This document shows positions 42,968 through 52,403 of a stretch of 64,000 nucleotides of DNA, piece by piece. Position numbers and translations under genes: made by a program. The stretch comes from Bacillus sp. OV166. GTDB lineage: Bacteria; Bacillota; Bacilli; Bacillales; Cytobacillaceae. Where the stretch lies: assembly GCF_900177675.1 (NCBI RefSeq), contig NZ_FXWM01000001.1, positions 6,147,001 through 6,211,000 on the forward strand, written 5' to 3'. Each line of letters begins with the position of its first letter. The first letter of the stretch is position 1. The notes below the pieces were generated by a model, which was not told the DNA's origin, did no database searches, and worked only from the letters and a program-made list of their open reading frames with translations.

Positions 42968-44725
42968 TTATTTAACTATAATTTGACAAGCCCACGGTTC
43001 CAAATCGAACGGTTGTTGATTTTTCATTTTAAAGATTTCCTGTGAAGGGAACAACTTATAATTGCCCACAGACTTTGAATCCATAATCACACTCCCAGAA
43101 ACATGATCTGCAGATAGATTCACTACTACAATTACCTTTGAATCACCTTTTTCCCGTTCAAATGCAAGTATATGTTCGTCAGAAGTGTCTAATAAACGAA
43201 TCTCTCCACCAGCTGTTCCATTCCATAGTGCCTTATTTTCCTTTTTAAGGCGAACTAAATCCTGATAGAACTTTTGCATAGACAAATCTTTCCAAGAGAT
43301 TTCATCTCTATCAAAAAACGCTAACCTCTTGTCAAGTCCAGCTTCTTGACCTGAATAAATTAACGGTATACCTGGTAAAGTAAAGGTTAAAGCTGCCATC
43401 GTTTTTTCAGATTCACCGAACAATTCGGATGTAGTGCCCTCCCAGGCATTTATATCATGATTAGTAAGAAAATTCATTGAATAAGAACCTTTTGGATAAA
43501 GTCGCTCCATACTATCAATATATGACTTCACATTCTTTGCACCCTTTTTTCCAGCTGCAATATCCCTCATCATATAATGAAGTGTCCAACCATAGTTAGA
43601 ATTGAACGCTTTATCTAACAAACTATAGGTTGTATTATCTTCCGCTAACATATACACTGGTTTTATTTTATCGAGTTGTTTTCGGGCTGTCTCCCAAAAA
43701 TCTACAGGAACACCCCCAGCATAATCGGCACGATACCCATCAATGTCTGCTTCTTTAACCCAATATTCCATCGCATCGATCATTGCTGCACGCATATCCG
43801 AATTATTATAATTCAAATCCGCAACATCCAACCAATTTGTACCTGCAGGATGAGTGATGTTTCCCTCATTGTCAAGTGTGTACCATTCTTTATTTTTTGT
43901 CCAAATATTATCCATTCCTGTATGATTACCTACCCAGTCAAGCATGACCTTGAATCCCATACTATGCGCCTTCTTCACCAAGCTTTTGAAATCTTCTATC
44001 GTCCCAAAATCTGGATTCACGGCTTTATAATCTTGGACAGCGTAAGGTGAGCCTAACGTTCCAACCCGTCCTTCTTTGGAAATCGGTTGAATAGGCATAA
44101 ACCACAATATTTTCACACCTAATTTCTTTAATCGGGGTAGATGCGCTTCAAATGCCTTAAAAGTTCCTTCAGAAGTATATTGTCTGACATTCACTTCATA
44201 AATTGTTGCATCTTTCGACCATTCTGGGAAATGAGCTTTACTCTTTTCCACTTGCGATCCATCAGGGGAAGTGTACACAAAGTCATCTCCTTCTGTTATA
44301 TACAACTCTTTATATTCACCAAACTGAGTGAAACCCTTCGCATCACCGTCTTTCTCTCCGGTTGCACGATTTACAACAATGAAATTTATACTTGCTGGAT
44401 TATCTTTTAATTTCACATCCACATATGCCCCATATTCGTCTACCTGAGTATTAGAAAAAGCAATAGCACCTGTTGGCCAGACACCGACTTCTGCTGAAGG
44501 AGTCGCAACATCCCCCCATAACCAAAGACCCCAAATATCGTAATTTTTATCCGCTCTTTCATAATGAATTCTTATTGTATTATCAGGGATAGTTGTAGAA
44601 TCTGATTGTTGTACCTTCACCTGCTCAGCGCTAGCAGAATTAGAAAATGGAAGTTTCCCAATAGAAAATACCATAACCAATAACATCATAAGTACTGAAA
44701 CTTTATTGAAGAACCTTTTCAACAT
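42968..44725 (-). CDS. Secreted GH13 alpha-amylase/pullulanase-type enzyme with CBM41-like domain
   Basis: A 585-residue exported enzyme. The signal peptide (about 1-33, ending NSASAEQ) is followed by an N-terminal CBM41/PUD-like starch-binding module (about 47-150). The module begins IRIHYERADKNYDIWGLWLW, then the GVWPTGAIAF region. The GH13 catalytic domain covers about 170-500, with nucleophile Asp334 in DGYRADYAGG, acid/base Glu362 in MLAED and Asp424 in FLTNHDIN, and a short C-terminal beta domain. The AAGGAGGAAG site confirms the ATG. It should act on starch, glycogen or pullulan outside the cell and feed oligosaccharides to importers. The gene is monocistronic, upstream of the second importer operon and in the same direction. 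Confidence 0.92.
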   Translation of the reverse strand: MLKRFFNKVSVLMMLLVMVFSIGKLPFSNSASAEQVKVQQSDSTTIPDNTIRIHYERADKNYDIWGLWLWGDVATPSAEVGVWPTGAIAFSNTQVDEYGAYVDVKLKDNPASINFIVVNRATGEKDGDAKGFTQFGEYKELYITEGDDFVYTSPDGSQVEKSKAHFPEWSKDATIYEVNVRQYTSEGTFKAFEAHLPRLKKLGVKILWFMPIQPISKEGRVGTLGSPYAVQDYKAVNPDFGTIEDFKSLVKKAHSMGFKVMLDWVGNHTGMDNIWTKNKEWYTLDNEGNITHPAGTNWLDVADLNYNNSDMRAAMIDAMEYWVKEADIDGYRADYAGGVPVDFWETARKQLDKIKPVYMLAEDNTTYSLLDKAFNSNYGWTLHYMMRDIAAGKKGAKNVKSYIDSMERLYPKGSYSMNFLTNHDINAWEGTTSELFGESEKTMAALTFTLPGIPLIYSGQEAGLDKRLAFFDRDEISWKDLSMQKFYQDLVRLKKENKALWNGTAGGEIRLLDTSDEHILAFEREKGDSKVIVVVNLSADHVSGSVIMDSKSVGNYKLFPSQEIFKMKNQQPFDLEPWACQIIVK

Positions 44726-44930
44726 AACTTCCTCCTTCTTTTATAAGAGTTCTAGTTTAGTGCAGAAATTTTGTAAGCCAGGAATTCTTTTTCTCCTTTG
44801 TTTTTCTATAATTCCTAGTTTTGAAACAAAAAAGAAGTCATACATCCGCATAAAAACACTATTAAGTTCACTTATACTTTTTCAATTACCTCCCTAAAGA
44901 GGATATGTATTCTTGATACACCTAGCTTAA

Positions 44931-45980
44931 TTATTTCACTAACACTCCCTGCTTTTGTAAGGAAACAATTTGTTTCGTTTCCTGTGACTCAAGCGCGGCT
45001 AAAATAACCTGCAGTGATTTCATGCCTTCTTCACCTGTAACCGCTGGCTCTTTATCATAAAGAATAGCATCCACAAACTGCTCCACAATATGAGAGTTAT
45101 TTTGACCACCCTCTGCATTGGACTGTATTTTCCCTAGCTCATAGTTCACAACTTCACCTGTTGCATACTGCACCACTAAAGAATATGTTGGATTATCCTC
45201 TAGTCGAAGAATCGCTTTCTCACCATAAATAATGGTTGAGTTATCTTCTTTACTCACATACGCCCAGCTTGCTGCAAGCGTGCCAATAATACCACTTTCG
45301 GTTTTCAGTACACACACTGCATTATCATCTACATCTGCGAAATCTTTTGCACTTGTTTCCACAAATGCTCCCACTTCTGTTATTTCTTCCCCAAGCAAAT
45401 AACGCAGCAAGTCAGTTTTATGAACACCTAGATCACCCATCGCGCCAACAAACGCCTTTTCTTTTTGGAAGAACCATCCTTCTTTCCCTTCTACACTCCA
45501 GCCTTCTGGTCCACCATGACCAAACGCAGTACGGAAGCTGTAAATTTTTCCGATTTCACCGCTTTCTATCAACTGCCGTGCTTTTTGATGAGATTGAACA
45601 AAACGCTGGTTGTGAGCAATCATTAACTTTTTGCCGCTTTGTTTCGCTGCCTCAATCATCGCCTCTGCTTCTTCTTTTGATGTTGCCATTGGCTTTTCGC
45701 ATAGAACGTGCACACCTGCATGTAAGGCAGCAATCGAGATTGGTGCGTGCAAATAGTTTGGTGTACATACACTCACCGCTTCTACTTCACCGCTTTTCAA
45801 TAACTCTTCATAGCTTGTATAGCCTTTTACCCCGTATTTTTCGGCTACTTTTGCTGCACGTTCTTTATTAATATCACAAACTGCCACAAGCTCTACATGT
45901 TTATTAAACGCATATTCTGGCAAATGACGATGCTGAGCAATACTTCCGCATCCGATTATGCCTACTTTTAGAGTTTCCAT
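44931..45980 (-). CDS. Gfo/Idh/MocA family NAD(P)-dependent oxidoreductase (ThuB-like)
   Basis: A 349-residue dehydrogenase. The Rossmann motif GIIGCGSIAQHRHLPEY near the N-terminus binds NAD(P), and the CEKPMATSKEEAE segment holds the lysine of the conserved EKP motif. A C-terminal alpha/beta domain supplies the sugar site (HKTDLLRYLLG, with a catalytic-type histidine). The start ATG at 45980 follows GGGGAAAAG. It lies 28 bases after a ThuA-domain gene, as in thuAB of rhizobia, where ThuB oxidises disaccharides such as trehalose at C3. The sugar here is not known. Confidence 0.88.
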   Translation of the reverse strand: METLKVGIIGCGSIAQHRHLPEYAFNKHVELVAVCDINKERAAKVAEKYGVKGYTSYEELLKSGEVEAVSVCTPNYLHAPISIAALHAGVHVLCEKPMATSKEEAEAMIEAAKQSGKKLMIAHNQRFVQSHQKARQLIESGEIGKIYSFRTAFGHGGPEGWSVEGKEGWFFQKEKAFVGAMGDLGVHKTDLLRYLLGEEITEVGAFVETSAKDFADVDDNAVCVLKTESGIIGTLAASWAYVSKEDNSTIIYGEKAILRLEDNPTYSLVVQYATGEVVNYELGKIQSNAEGGQNNSHIVEQFVDAILYDKEPAVTGEEGMKSLQVILAALESQETKQIVSLQKQGVLVK

Positions 45981-46007
45981 TGTTCTTTTCCCCACGGATT
46001 CCCTAAA

Positions 46008-46736
46008 TTAGTTTACTTTCACTGCAATTTTTTCTAATGGCTGCGCATTTCCGTAGACAGGGCGATTACGCTCTACAGGCTGAGCCCATTTCACTGCATT
46101 CACAATCACACGTTGAATGTCTTTGTTATAATACGTTGGATAGGTTTCATGTCCCGGTCTGAAATAAAATACTTTGCCGTTGCCCCTTGTATAGGTGCAG
46201 CCGCTTCGAAATACTTCGCCGCCTTCAAACCAGCTTGTAAAAATAAGCTCCTCTGGTGCCGGGATATCAAAATGCTCACCATACATTTCTTCTTTTTCAA
46301 GTTCAATAAACTCCCCAATTCCTTCGACGATCGGATGGCTTGGAGCTACAACCCACAGACGTTCTTTCTCATCCGCTTCACGCCATTTCAAGTCACAGCT
46401 TGTCCCCATTAATGTTTTGAAGATTTTGGAGAAATGACCAGAATGAAGAACAATCAGTCCCATTCCATCCAACACGCGCTGCTGTACTTTCGAAACGACT
46501 TCATCACTTACTTCACCATGTGCAAGATGTCCCCACCAAATGAGTACGTCTGTGTTATTTAATACGTCAACTGTTAAACCGTGCTCTGGCTCATCCAATG
46601 TAGCCGTTCCTGCTTGAAATCCTGCTTCTGTTAAAAATCCAGCAATCGCACCATGAATGCCATTCGGATAAATTTCGCTTACAACCGGATTTTTTTGTTC
46701 ATGACGATTTTCATTCCATACTGTTACCTTTATCAT
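46008..46736 (-). CDS. ThuA-domain (trehalose utilisation-type) protein
   Basis: A 242-residue cytoplasmic protein of the ThuA family, which has a glutamine-amidotransferase-like fold. Visible conserved parts are KVTVWNENRHE at the start, LIWWGHLAHGEV, GLIVLHSGHFSK and the C-terminal GNGKVFYFRPGHETYPTY. ThuA is needed together with ThuB for a 3-keto-sugar route in rhizobia. The start ATG at 46736 has a strong GGAGGAAG site. It forms a two-gene unit with the oxidoreductase downstream. Confidence 0.88.
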   Translation of the reverse strand: MIKVTVWNENRHEQKNPVVSEIYPNGIHGAIAGFLTEAGFQAGTATLDEPEHGLTVDVLNNTDVLIWWGHLAHGEVSDEVVSKVQQRVLDGMGLIVLHSGHFSKIFKTLMGTSCDLKWREADEKERLWVVAPSHPIVEGIGEFIELEKEEMYGEHFDIPAPEELIFTSWFEGGEVFRSGCTYTRGNGKVFYFRPGHETYPTYYNKDIQRVIVNAVKWAQPVERNRPVYGNAQPLEKIAVKVN

Positions 46737-46821
46737 CTTTTCTTCCTCCATTTTCATTAACAATATAAGTACTCTAGTTTTCTACGTTTTGTATAGAAAA
46801 CGACACTTTGCTCCAATCGAA

Positions 46822-47886
46822 TCAATCAACATTTACAACGTGCCCTTTTTCTGCAGAAATGATGATCCGATCAATTACCTTTTGATTTTTGTATCCATCG
46901 TTAAAAGTAGGCATATTATGACTTTCGTTATATAAGATTAATTCAGCAAAGTCACTTAAAATTGTCTTATGATATTTCTCTGGTACTCTTACTGTTTTCA
47001 AAACAGGGTTCTCTTCCGATTTACCTTTAACATAAATATCAATTTCATTTGGACGCTCAATATTCACATGGATCGTTCCGCAATCCCCGAATAATGTAAC
47101 TTCAAGCTGATTCGATGATCCAATGGCATTTCTTGTGGTGACAAAATTTCCTACTACACTATTTCCAAGAATCGCCTGGAAACTTGTAAAATCATCCACG
47201 TCAACCCGTCTCTCTTCCCCAGTAATAGGATCTAACCGTCTATCAACAAAGGTTTTCATCAATGCTGAGACTGAATGGAATTCTCCTACAAAAAACCGAG
47301 CACTATCAATCATGTGAGCTCCCAAATCGCCCAATGCTCCTGTACCTGTAATTGATTTATTAAACCGCCATAAATACGGAACTTTGAATAAAGGCGCTCC
47401 AAACGATTGTTGGTATCGTACATCAATATGACGTATTTGACCTATTGTATCTTCTTCTAATAATTTTTTTGCGTATTGAAAAGATGGGGTATAACGATGA
47501 ATGAATCCTATCATGCAAGGAATTGGATTTTTCTTATATAAAAGATTCAGATTCTCTGCTTCTTCAAAATTCAATGTAAATGGTTTTTCAGCTAAGATTG
47601 GTTTTTGATGTAAGATACATAACTCCAGGATTTTAGCATGTAGGTTATTAGGAACAACAGAGATTATGGCATCAACATTAGGAGAGGCAATGATCTCTTC
47701 AATATTATTGAAGCGTTTATCCTGCCTAATGCCTTCCTCCTCACCGATTTTGTTTAAAATATCTTGATTAATATCACAAATTGCACCCACTTGAATCGAA
47801 TCTAATTTAGAAATGTTCCTAAGATAAAAATTTGACATCCCACCAAGACCAATTACCCCAACAGTCACTACTTTATTGCGAATCAT
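46822..47886 (-). CDS. Gfo/Idh/MocA family oxidoreductase (second)
   Basis: A 354-residue NAD(P)-binding oxidoreductase with GVIGLGGMSNFYLRN near the N-terminus and the AEKPFTLNFEEAE segment containing the EKP motif. The DLGAHMIDSARFFVG segment belongs to the sugar-binding domain. It overlaps the start of its own upstream gene's stop by 4 bases (ATGA), so it is translationally coupled to the DUF624 gene. It is about one-quarter alike in pattern to the other oxidoreductase of the locus. The sugar specificity is unknown. Confidence 0.87.
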   Translation of the reverse strand: MIRNKVVTVGVIGLGGMSNFYLRNISKLDSIQVGAICDINQDILNKIGEEEGIRQDKRFNNIEEIIASPNVDAIISVVPNNLHAKILELCILHQKPILAEKPFTLNFEEAENLNLLYKKNPIPCMIGFIHRYTPSFQYAKKLLEEDTIGQIRHIDVRYQQSFGAPLFKVPYLWRFNKSITGTGALGDLGAHMIDSARFFVGEFHSVSALMKTFVDRRLDPITGEERRVDVDDFTSFQAILGNSVVGNFVTTRNAIGSSNQLEVTLFGDCGTIHVNIERPNEIDIYVKGKSEENPVLKTVRVPEKYHKTILSDFAELILYNESHNMPTFNDGYKNQKVIDRIIISAEKGHVVNVD

Positions 47887-48551
47887 ATGTTCACTCCTTC
47901 TTTTAACAGATTTTTTTCCTCTACATTCCTACATTCATATTTTGAAAACACTTTTCTAAACATATAGGAATTTATAAAAGCTAATAACGCAAATCCTCCA
48001 AAAGTTCCTATATATAACACGGATAGGAACCCTATAACCGAAGAAAACAGAAAAGTAACTGGAACAAAGGTCAAAACGATTAATAACAGCAGACTTGGAA
48101 AATTGGAAATTCCTATTAATAATGAATTTAATAGGGACTGTTTAATCGTATTTTCAAATCTGGCCATATAAGGGAAAATAAAAAGCAGGATGCAAAGAAA
48201 AACAAATCCAAAAAGGATTAACACACTTGTGAAAAATATCCTAAGCACTCCATTAAGATTTCCTAAAAGATAGAAATCTGCTAGAAGGATAAAACCTGCG
48301 GCCAACATTATGAACCAAACAATAGTACTTTGGGTAAAATTCTTTTTAAAAGATAGAATAAAGCTCTTAAATAGATAACTCTCTTCATTCCTTGCCATTT
48401 TAATAGTTACAGAATATAAGGCAGTAATGGAAGTTCCAATGGTTAGGATCGGAATACAAAAGAGTATGAATAAAAAGTTTAATATGACAATATCAACTGC
48501 TCTTGATAAGAATTTAATCAATGGACTATTCAACTGAAATAATTGACTCAT
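47883..48551 (-). CDS. DUF624 (YesL-like) membrane protein, second locus
   Basis: A 222-residue membrane protein with about five helices, starting MSQLFQLNSPLIKFLSRAVD, typical of DUF624/YesL proteins. The start ATG at 48551 follows AAAGGGGCGG; the longer open frame upstream has no site. It lies between the importer genes and the oxidoreductases, the same importer association as the DUF624 protein of the glycan locus. Function unknown. Confidence 0.85.
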   Translation of the reverse strand: MSQLFQLNSPLIKFLSRAVDIVILNFLFILFCIPILTIGTSITALYSVTIKMARNEESYLFKSFILSFKKNFTQSTIVWFIMLAAGFILLADFYLLGNLNGVLRIFFTSVLILFGFVFLCILLFIFPYMARFENTIKQSLLNSLLIGISNFPSLLLLIVLTFVPVTFLFSSVIGFLSVLYIGTFGGFALLAFINSYMFRKVFSKYECRNVEEKNLLKEGVNI

Positions 48552-48702
48552 TTTTTTGCCGCCCCTTTCTAGATAAACCGTTATTGACCGTCCAATGTTG
48601 ACTCTCTTCTTTGCATACACAACAGCCGGCCGCGCGATAATCACGTGAACCGGCTGTCATTTCGATCAAGAGCTTAAAAGAGGTTTTTTTGGTAATGTCC
48701 TT

Positions 48703-50244
48703 TTATTTAAGATTTTTTTGGTATCTATCAAACGCTTTCTTCTGAATTTTCACATATTCATCTAAGCCCATTTGTTTTAATTGGGAAATATATGAATCCC
48801 ACTCTTTAGTAGCTCCACCCTCAACAACCCATTTAGATTGCATAGAATTCACATAAGATGTAAGGTCCGTATTTAATGCACTTAATTGGTTCATCTCTTC
48901 TGCTGTATAAGAAACATTTGGAAATTGTTCTCTTGCATACTTATTAATTTGTTTATCTAATTCAAGCTTCAATCCATCTCCACCATTAGTTGGTAATATT
49001 ACTTTTTCGTTAAAACCTTCCCCGATAAATTTAGGACCAAAATCACGGAATGAGTTAACCCAAGCAAAAATATCTGCAGACTCACCTTTCGGAGCATCTA
49101 ATACTTTGTATGTTCCGTCATCATTCTTTTCAACCCCGACACCGAACGAACCGTAGAACGTTTGAATACTTGCATCTTCTGTGTAGAATTGGTCTGCCCA
49201 TTTTAATAATTTAGCAGGATCCTTCGCTTTTGTTGTAATCATAAACTCATCTCTAGAATAAATTGGTGCATCCGTCATGGCATAACGTTGTCCATCTGGA
49301 CCTTCTAGTGCAGGTAATTGAACATACTCACTTGCATTTGGTCCAAATGTGGCGTCAGGCGTCCAACCAGAGGATACTCCCACCAAGGAACCTTTTTCAT
49401 CTTTCCGTTTTGCTTCAGCCATTGAGGTATCTTGTGTAAATAACTCTTTATCAATTAGTCCTTCTGCATACGCTTTATGCATCCATTCAATACCTTCTTT
49501 AAAAGCTTCTTCAGTTGGCATAAAGACTGGCTTTCCATCTTTTACAGTCATAGAAGTGGAATAGCTGCCTTTAGGCAAACCAAATGGTAAAATGAACCCC
49601 AGAACATCACCTTGATAAGCAATTTCATCATTTGGGTCCCCGTTTCCATTTGCATCTTTTTCCTTGAATGCTTTTAAAACGGTATAAAACTCTTCATATG
49701 TTTCAGGTATGGACAGACCCAAATTATCCAGCCATTTTTGATTGATGTACAAGGAATTTCCTGCAATTGGTCTTAAAGGAAGCTTCTTCGGCAAACTATA
49801 AATGTGTCCATCAGGAGATGTAGCCATAGCACGTAATGTAGGGTCCGCTTCAAATGCTGCTTTTAAATTCGGCATGTTTTTTTCAATCAAATCTTCTAGA
49901 GGAATAAACATGCTCTGGTTCTTAGCTATATCTGCATCCGTTAGCGTAATAGACCCCCAAAATGCATCCGGTAAATCTCCTCCAGCTAATAATACTGACT
50001 TTTTGTCTGGCCATTCAGAATTCAAATACGTATCCCAATCAATTGAAATTCCTGCTTTTTTTTCAGTTTCTGCAACAAACCCTTTTAAGTAGTCGTCTCC
50101 CCAATCGGCCCAACGAACGGTCGCAATTTTATACGTTCCATCTTCATTAGATTTAGAACTAGATGAAGTATTACTACAGCCAACTATTAAACTAGCCGCC
50201 AACGTTAAATTCATGACGATTCCTAATTTTCTCTTAAGCATCAT
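48703..50244 (-). CDS. Sugar-binding lipoprotein of the second importer (LplA/YtcQ-like)
   Basis: A 513-residue extracellular binding lipoprotein with n-region MMLKRK, a hydrophobic core and lipobox IVGC giving Cys23, then a Ser/Asn-rich linker. The start at 50244 is set by a TGGGGGAAAAA site; the longer frame (to 50361) would run into the permease gene and begins without one. It is the third gene of the importer operon. The large size again suggests an oligosaccharide ligand, possibly a product of the nearby amylase or a plant glycan. No ATPase gene is present. Confidence 0.9.
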   Translation of the reverse strand: MMLKRKLGIVMNLTLAASLIVGCSNTSSSSKSNEDGTYKIATVRWADWGDDYLKGFVAETEKKAGISIDWDTYLNSEWPDKKSVLLAGGDLPDAFWGSITLTDADIAKNQSMFIPLEDLIEKNMPNLKAAFEADPTLRAMATSPDGHIYSLPKKLPLRPIAGNSLYINQKWLDNLGLSIPETYEEFYTVLKAFKEKDANGNGDPNDEIAYQGDVLGFILPFGLPKGSYSTSMTVKDGKPVFMPTEEAFKEGIEWMHKAYAEGLIDKELFTQDTSMAEAKRKDEKGSLVGVSSGWTPDATFGPNASEYVQLPALEGPDGQRYAMTDAPIYSRDEFMITTKAKDPAKLLKWADQFYTEDASIQTFYGSFGVGVEKNDDGTYKVLDAPKGESADIFAWVNSFRDFGPKFIGEGFNEKVILPTNGGDGLKLELDKQINKYAREQFPNVSYTAEEMNQLSALNTDLTSYVNSMQSKWVVEGGATKEWDSYISQLKQMGLDEYVKIQKKAFDRYQKNLK

Positions 50245-50260
50245 TTTTTCCCCCAATAGA

Positions 50261-51181
50261 TTATTCTTTAATTGAACCAACCATAACACCTTGATTAAAA
50301 TACTTTTGTAAAAATGGATACAAACACATGATAGGAACAGTGGAGACGACAATTGCTGCATACTTCATCATCTCTGATAATCTCCTTAATTCCGATGCTA
50401 AATCTCCTGAGGCAGTTCCCAAAAGGGACTGATTCGATATCAAAATTCTTCGAAGTATCAATTGAAGCGGTTGCAAATCTTCATTTGTAATATAAATTAA
50501 TGCATTAAACCAAGAGTTCCATATCCCGACTGCTGTCCAAAGACCGATAACGGCTAAAATTGCCTTTGATAATGGCAGCACCATCGTGAGAAAATATCTA
50601 AAGGTCCCGCAGCCATCAATCTGCGCTGCTTCCCAAAGAGTCTCAGGAATACTCTGTTTAAAGAATGTCCTTGCGATAATAATGTTGAAAGATGACACGG
50701 CAAACGGTAACACCATAACCCAGAAGGTATCTAATAATCCAAAAGCTTTCACGACTAAATAAGTTGGAACTAACCCACCGCCGATGAACATCGGAATAAT
50801 AATGAACAACGATATCCACTTTCTTCCAAACAACTCTTGCCTTGATAATGCATAACCTGCTGGAATGTTTACAACTAATGCAATAAATGTTCCGACAACG
50901 GTATAGATGATGGTATTTAGATATCCTTTCCAAACGATATCTTGTTTAAATAATTCCATATACCCATCTAATTTCCACTCTTCGGGCCAAAACCAGACCT
51001 TTCCATTTAAAACATCGGCAGGATTACTAAATGAGGCGATAATAATAAACCAAAGTGGATAAATAATCATCAAGATCATTAGTACCGCGAATCCATACAC
51101 GGCAAAATCAAAAATTCGATCTTTCCAACTCTTTTGAGCTCTCGTTTTATTAAAAAACTTTTTGTTTATTAATAGTTCCAT
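50261..51181 (-). CDS. Importer permease (LplC/YtcP-like), second locus
   Basis: A 306-residue permease with six helices and the EAA loop EAAQIDGCGTFRYFL. The start follows a GGGAGGTAAG site. It lies 15 bases after the first permease and 16 bases before the lipoprotein gene. It forms the membrane channel with the LplB-like partner; the ATPase must be shared. Confidence 0.92.
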   Translation of the reverse strand: MELLINKKFFNKTRAQKSWKDRIFDFAVYGFAVLMILMIIYPLWFIIIASFSNPADVLNGKVWFWPEEWKLDGYMELFKQDIVWKGYLNTIIYTVVGTFIALVVNIPAGYALSRQELFGRKWISLFIIIPMFIGGGLVPTYLVVKAFGLLDTFWVMVLPFAVSSFNIIIARTFFKQSIPETLWEAAQIDGCGTFRYFLTMVLPLSKAILAVIGLWTAVGIWNSWFNALIYITNEDLQPLQLILRRILISNQSLLGTASGDLASELRRLSEMMKYAAIVVSTVPIMCLYPFLQKYFNQGVMVGSIKE

Positions 51182-51196
51182 TGCCTTACCTCCCTT

Positions 51197-52165
51197 CTAA
51201 AGCAAGCTTGTTTTCGTAAGTTTCTTAGACATATAATTCACTAATAGTAAGATAATGATATTGACTACAGTATTGAATAACCCAATGGCAGTTGATAAGC
51301 TGTATTGGAAATTCTGTATCCCTATTTTATAAACATATGTAGATATGATTTCACTTCCAGGTAAGTTTAATTGATTTTGTAATAAAAAGACTTTTTCAAA
51401 TCCGACACTCAAAAGACTGCCTGCTCGTAAGATCAATAAAATCATTGCGGTAGGTAAAAGTAAGGGTAAATCAATATGACGAATTTTTTGCATTTTGCTC
51501 GCACCATCCATGGTAGCAGCTTCATAATAGGTAGGATCAATGGCTGATAGAGCTGCTAAGAAAATAATACTATCCCAGCCTAAATGCTGCCAAACATCGC
51601 TCCATACATAGATACTGCTAAAAAATGATGGATTTGATAATAGGTTGGGCATTTCGATTCCAATTAATCCTAACAAATTAGCAATCAATCCATTGCTTGG
51701 TGACAAGAAAATCAAGATCATTCCACACATAACCATTGTAGAAATGAAATGCGGTAAATAGGTTGTGACTTGAAATACCTTTTTAAACAGTCCGATACGA
51801 ATTTGATTACAAAGTATGGCTAACGTAATCGGTAATGGAAACCCTACCAAAATACTGTATAAACTGATATACAATGTATTTTTTAACGTCAGATCAAATT
51901 GATAGGAATGAAAATATTGAATAAAATGCTTGAATCCTACCCAGGGGCTTCCCCATATCCCTAATGCTGGTGAATAATCTTTAAAGGCCATTACTAATCC
52001 GTACATAGGAATGTAAGTAAAACAGATTAATAATATAATGGAAGGTAATAGTAAAACATATAAAGGGCCGCTTTTCTTAAACTGTCTCATCCATTTAGAT
52101 GTTTTGCTTTCGTTCGATAGGACGGCGGCATTCGTAAATCGTTGCGAAGCAAGTGTACTTTTCAC
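51197..52165 (-). CDS. Importer permease (LplB-like), first gene of the second importer operon
   Basis: A 322-residue permease with six helices and the EAA loop EAATMDGASKMQKIRH. I chose a GTG start at 52165 because AAAGGAGGG lies 6 bases before it; the upstream ATG at 52210 has none. The gene is divergent from the sensor kinase gene, which suggests that the kinase/regulator pair controls this operon. Confidence 0.9.
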   Translation of the reverse strand: MKSTLASQRFTNAAVLSNESKTSKWMRQFKKSGPLYVLLLPSIILLICFTYIPMYGLVMAFKDYSPALGIWGSPWVGFKHFIQYFHSYQFDLTLKNTLYISLYSILVGFPLPITLAILCNQIRIGLFKKVFQVTTYLPHFISTMVMCGMILIFLSPSNGLIANLLGLIGIEMPNLLSNPSFFSSIYVWSDVWQHLGWDSIIFLAALSAIDPTYYEAATMDGASKMQKIRHIDLPLLLPTAMILLILRAGSLLSVGFEKVFLLQNQLNLPGSEIISTYVYKIGIQNFQYSLSTAIGLFNTVVNIIILLLVNYMSKKLTKTSLL

Positions 52166-52403
52166 ATGATTCCCTCCTTTATTTGATATACCTATTATAA
52201 GAAAGCGCATTCACAATAAATAGAAATAAACCGACCATTCGTAATACTATTTAGTGCAAATGGAGACATTCTCTTAAGTAAATTTAACGAAATAGCACTA
52301 TTCAGTCCTTTTACAGCTATTCAATCGCTTTCTTGACGTTTTTTTGCTAGAAACTGCAAGTTTATACTATATATAATGAGGATAGTACAGGAGTTGAAAA
52401 AAG
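52166..52403. promoter_or_regulatory. Divergent control region of the second sugar locus
   Basis: On the minus strand a perfect TATAAT (52194-52199) sits 29 bases before the permease start, but its -35 region (TATTTA) is poor, which fits a promoter that needs the AraC-type regulator. A weak cre-like AGAAAGCGCATTCAC (two mismatches) overlaps the spacer. On the plus strand the kinase gene has AGGAG 10 bases before its TTG start. Confidence 0.5.

Noticed and set aside
45347..45871. 174-codon plus-strand frame opposite the ThuB-like gene
   Set aside because: Leu/Ser/His-rich shadow composition, opposite a clear oxidoreductase.
50245..50361. Longer N-terminus for the second binding lipoprotein
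   Set aside because: It would add 39 residues before a normal lipoprotein signal and overlap the permease gene; a good binding site marks 50244.
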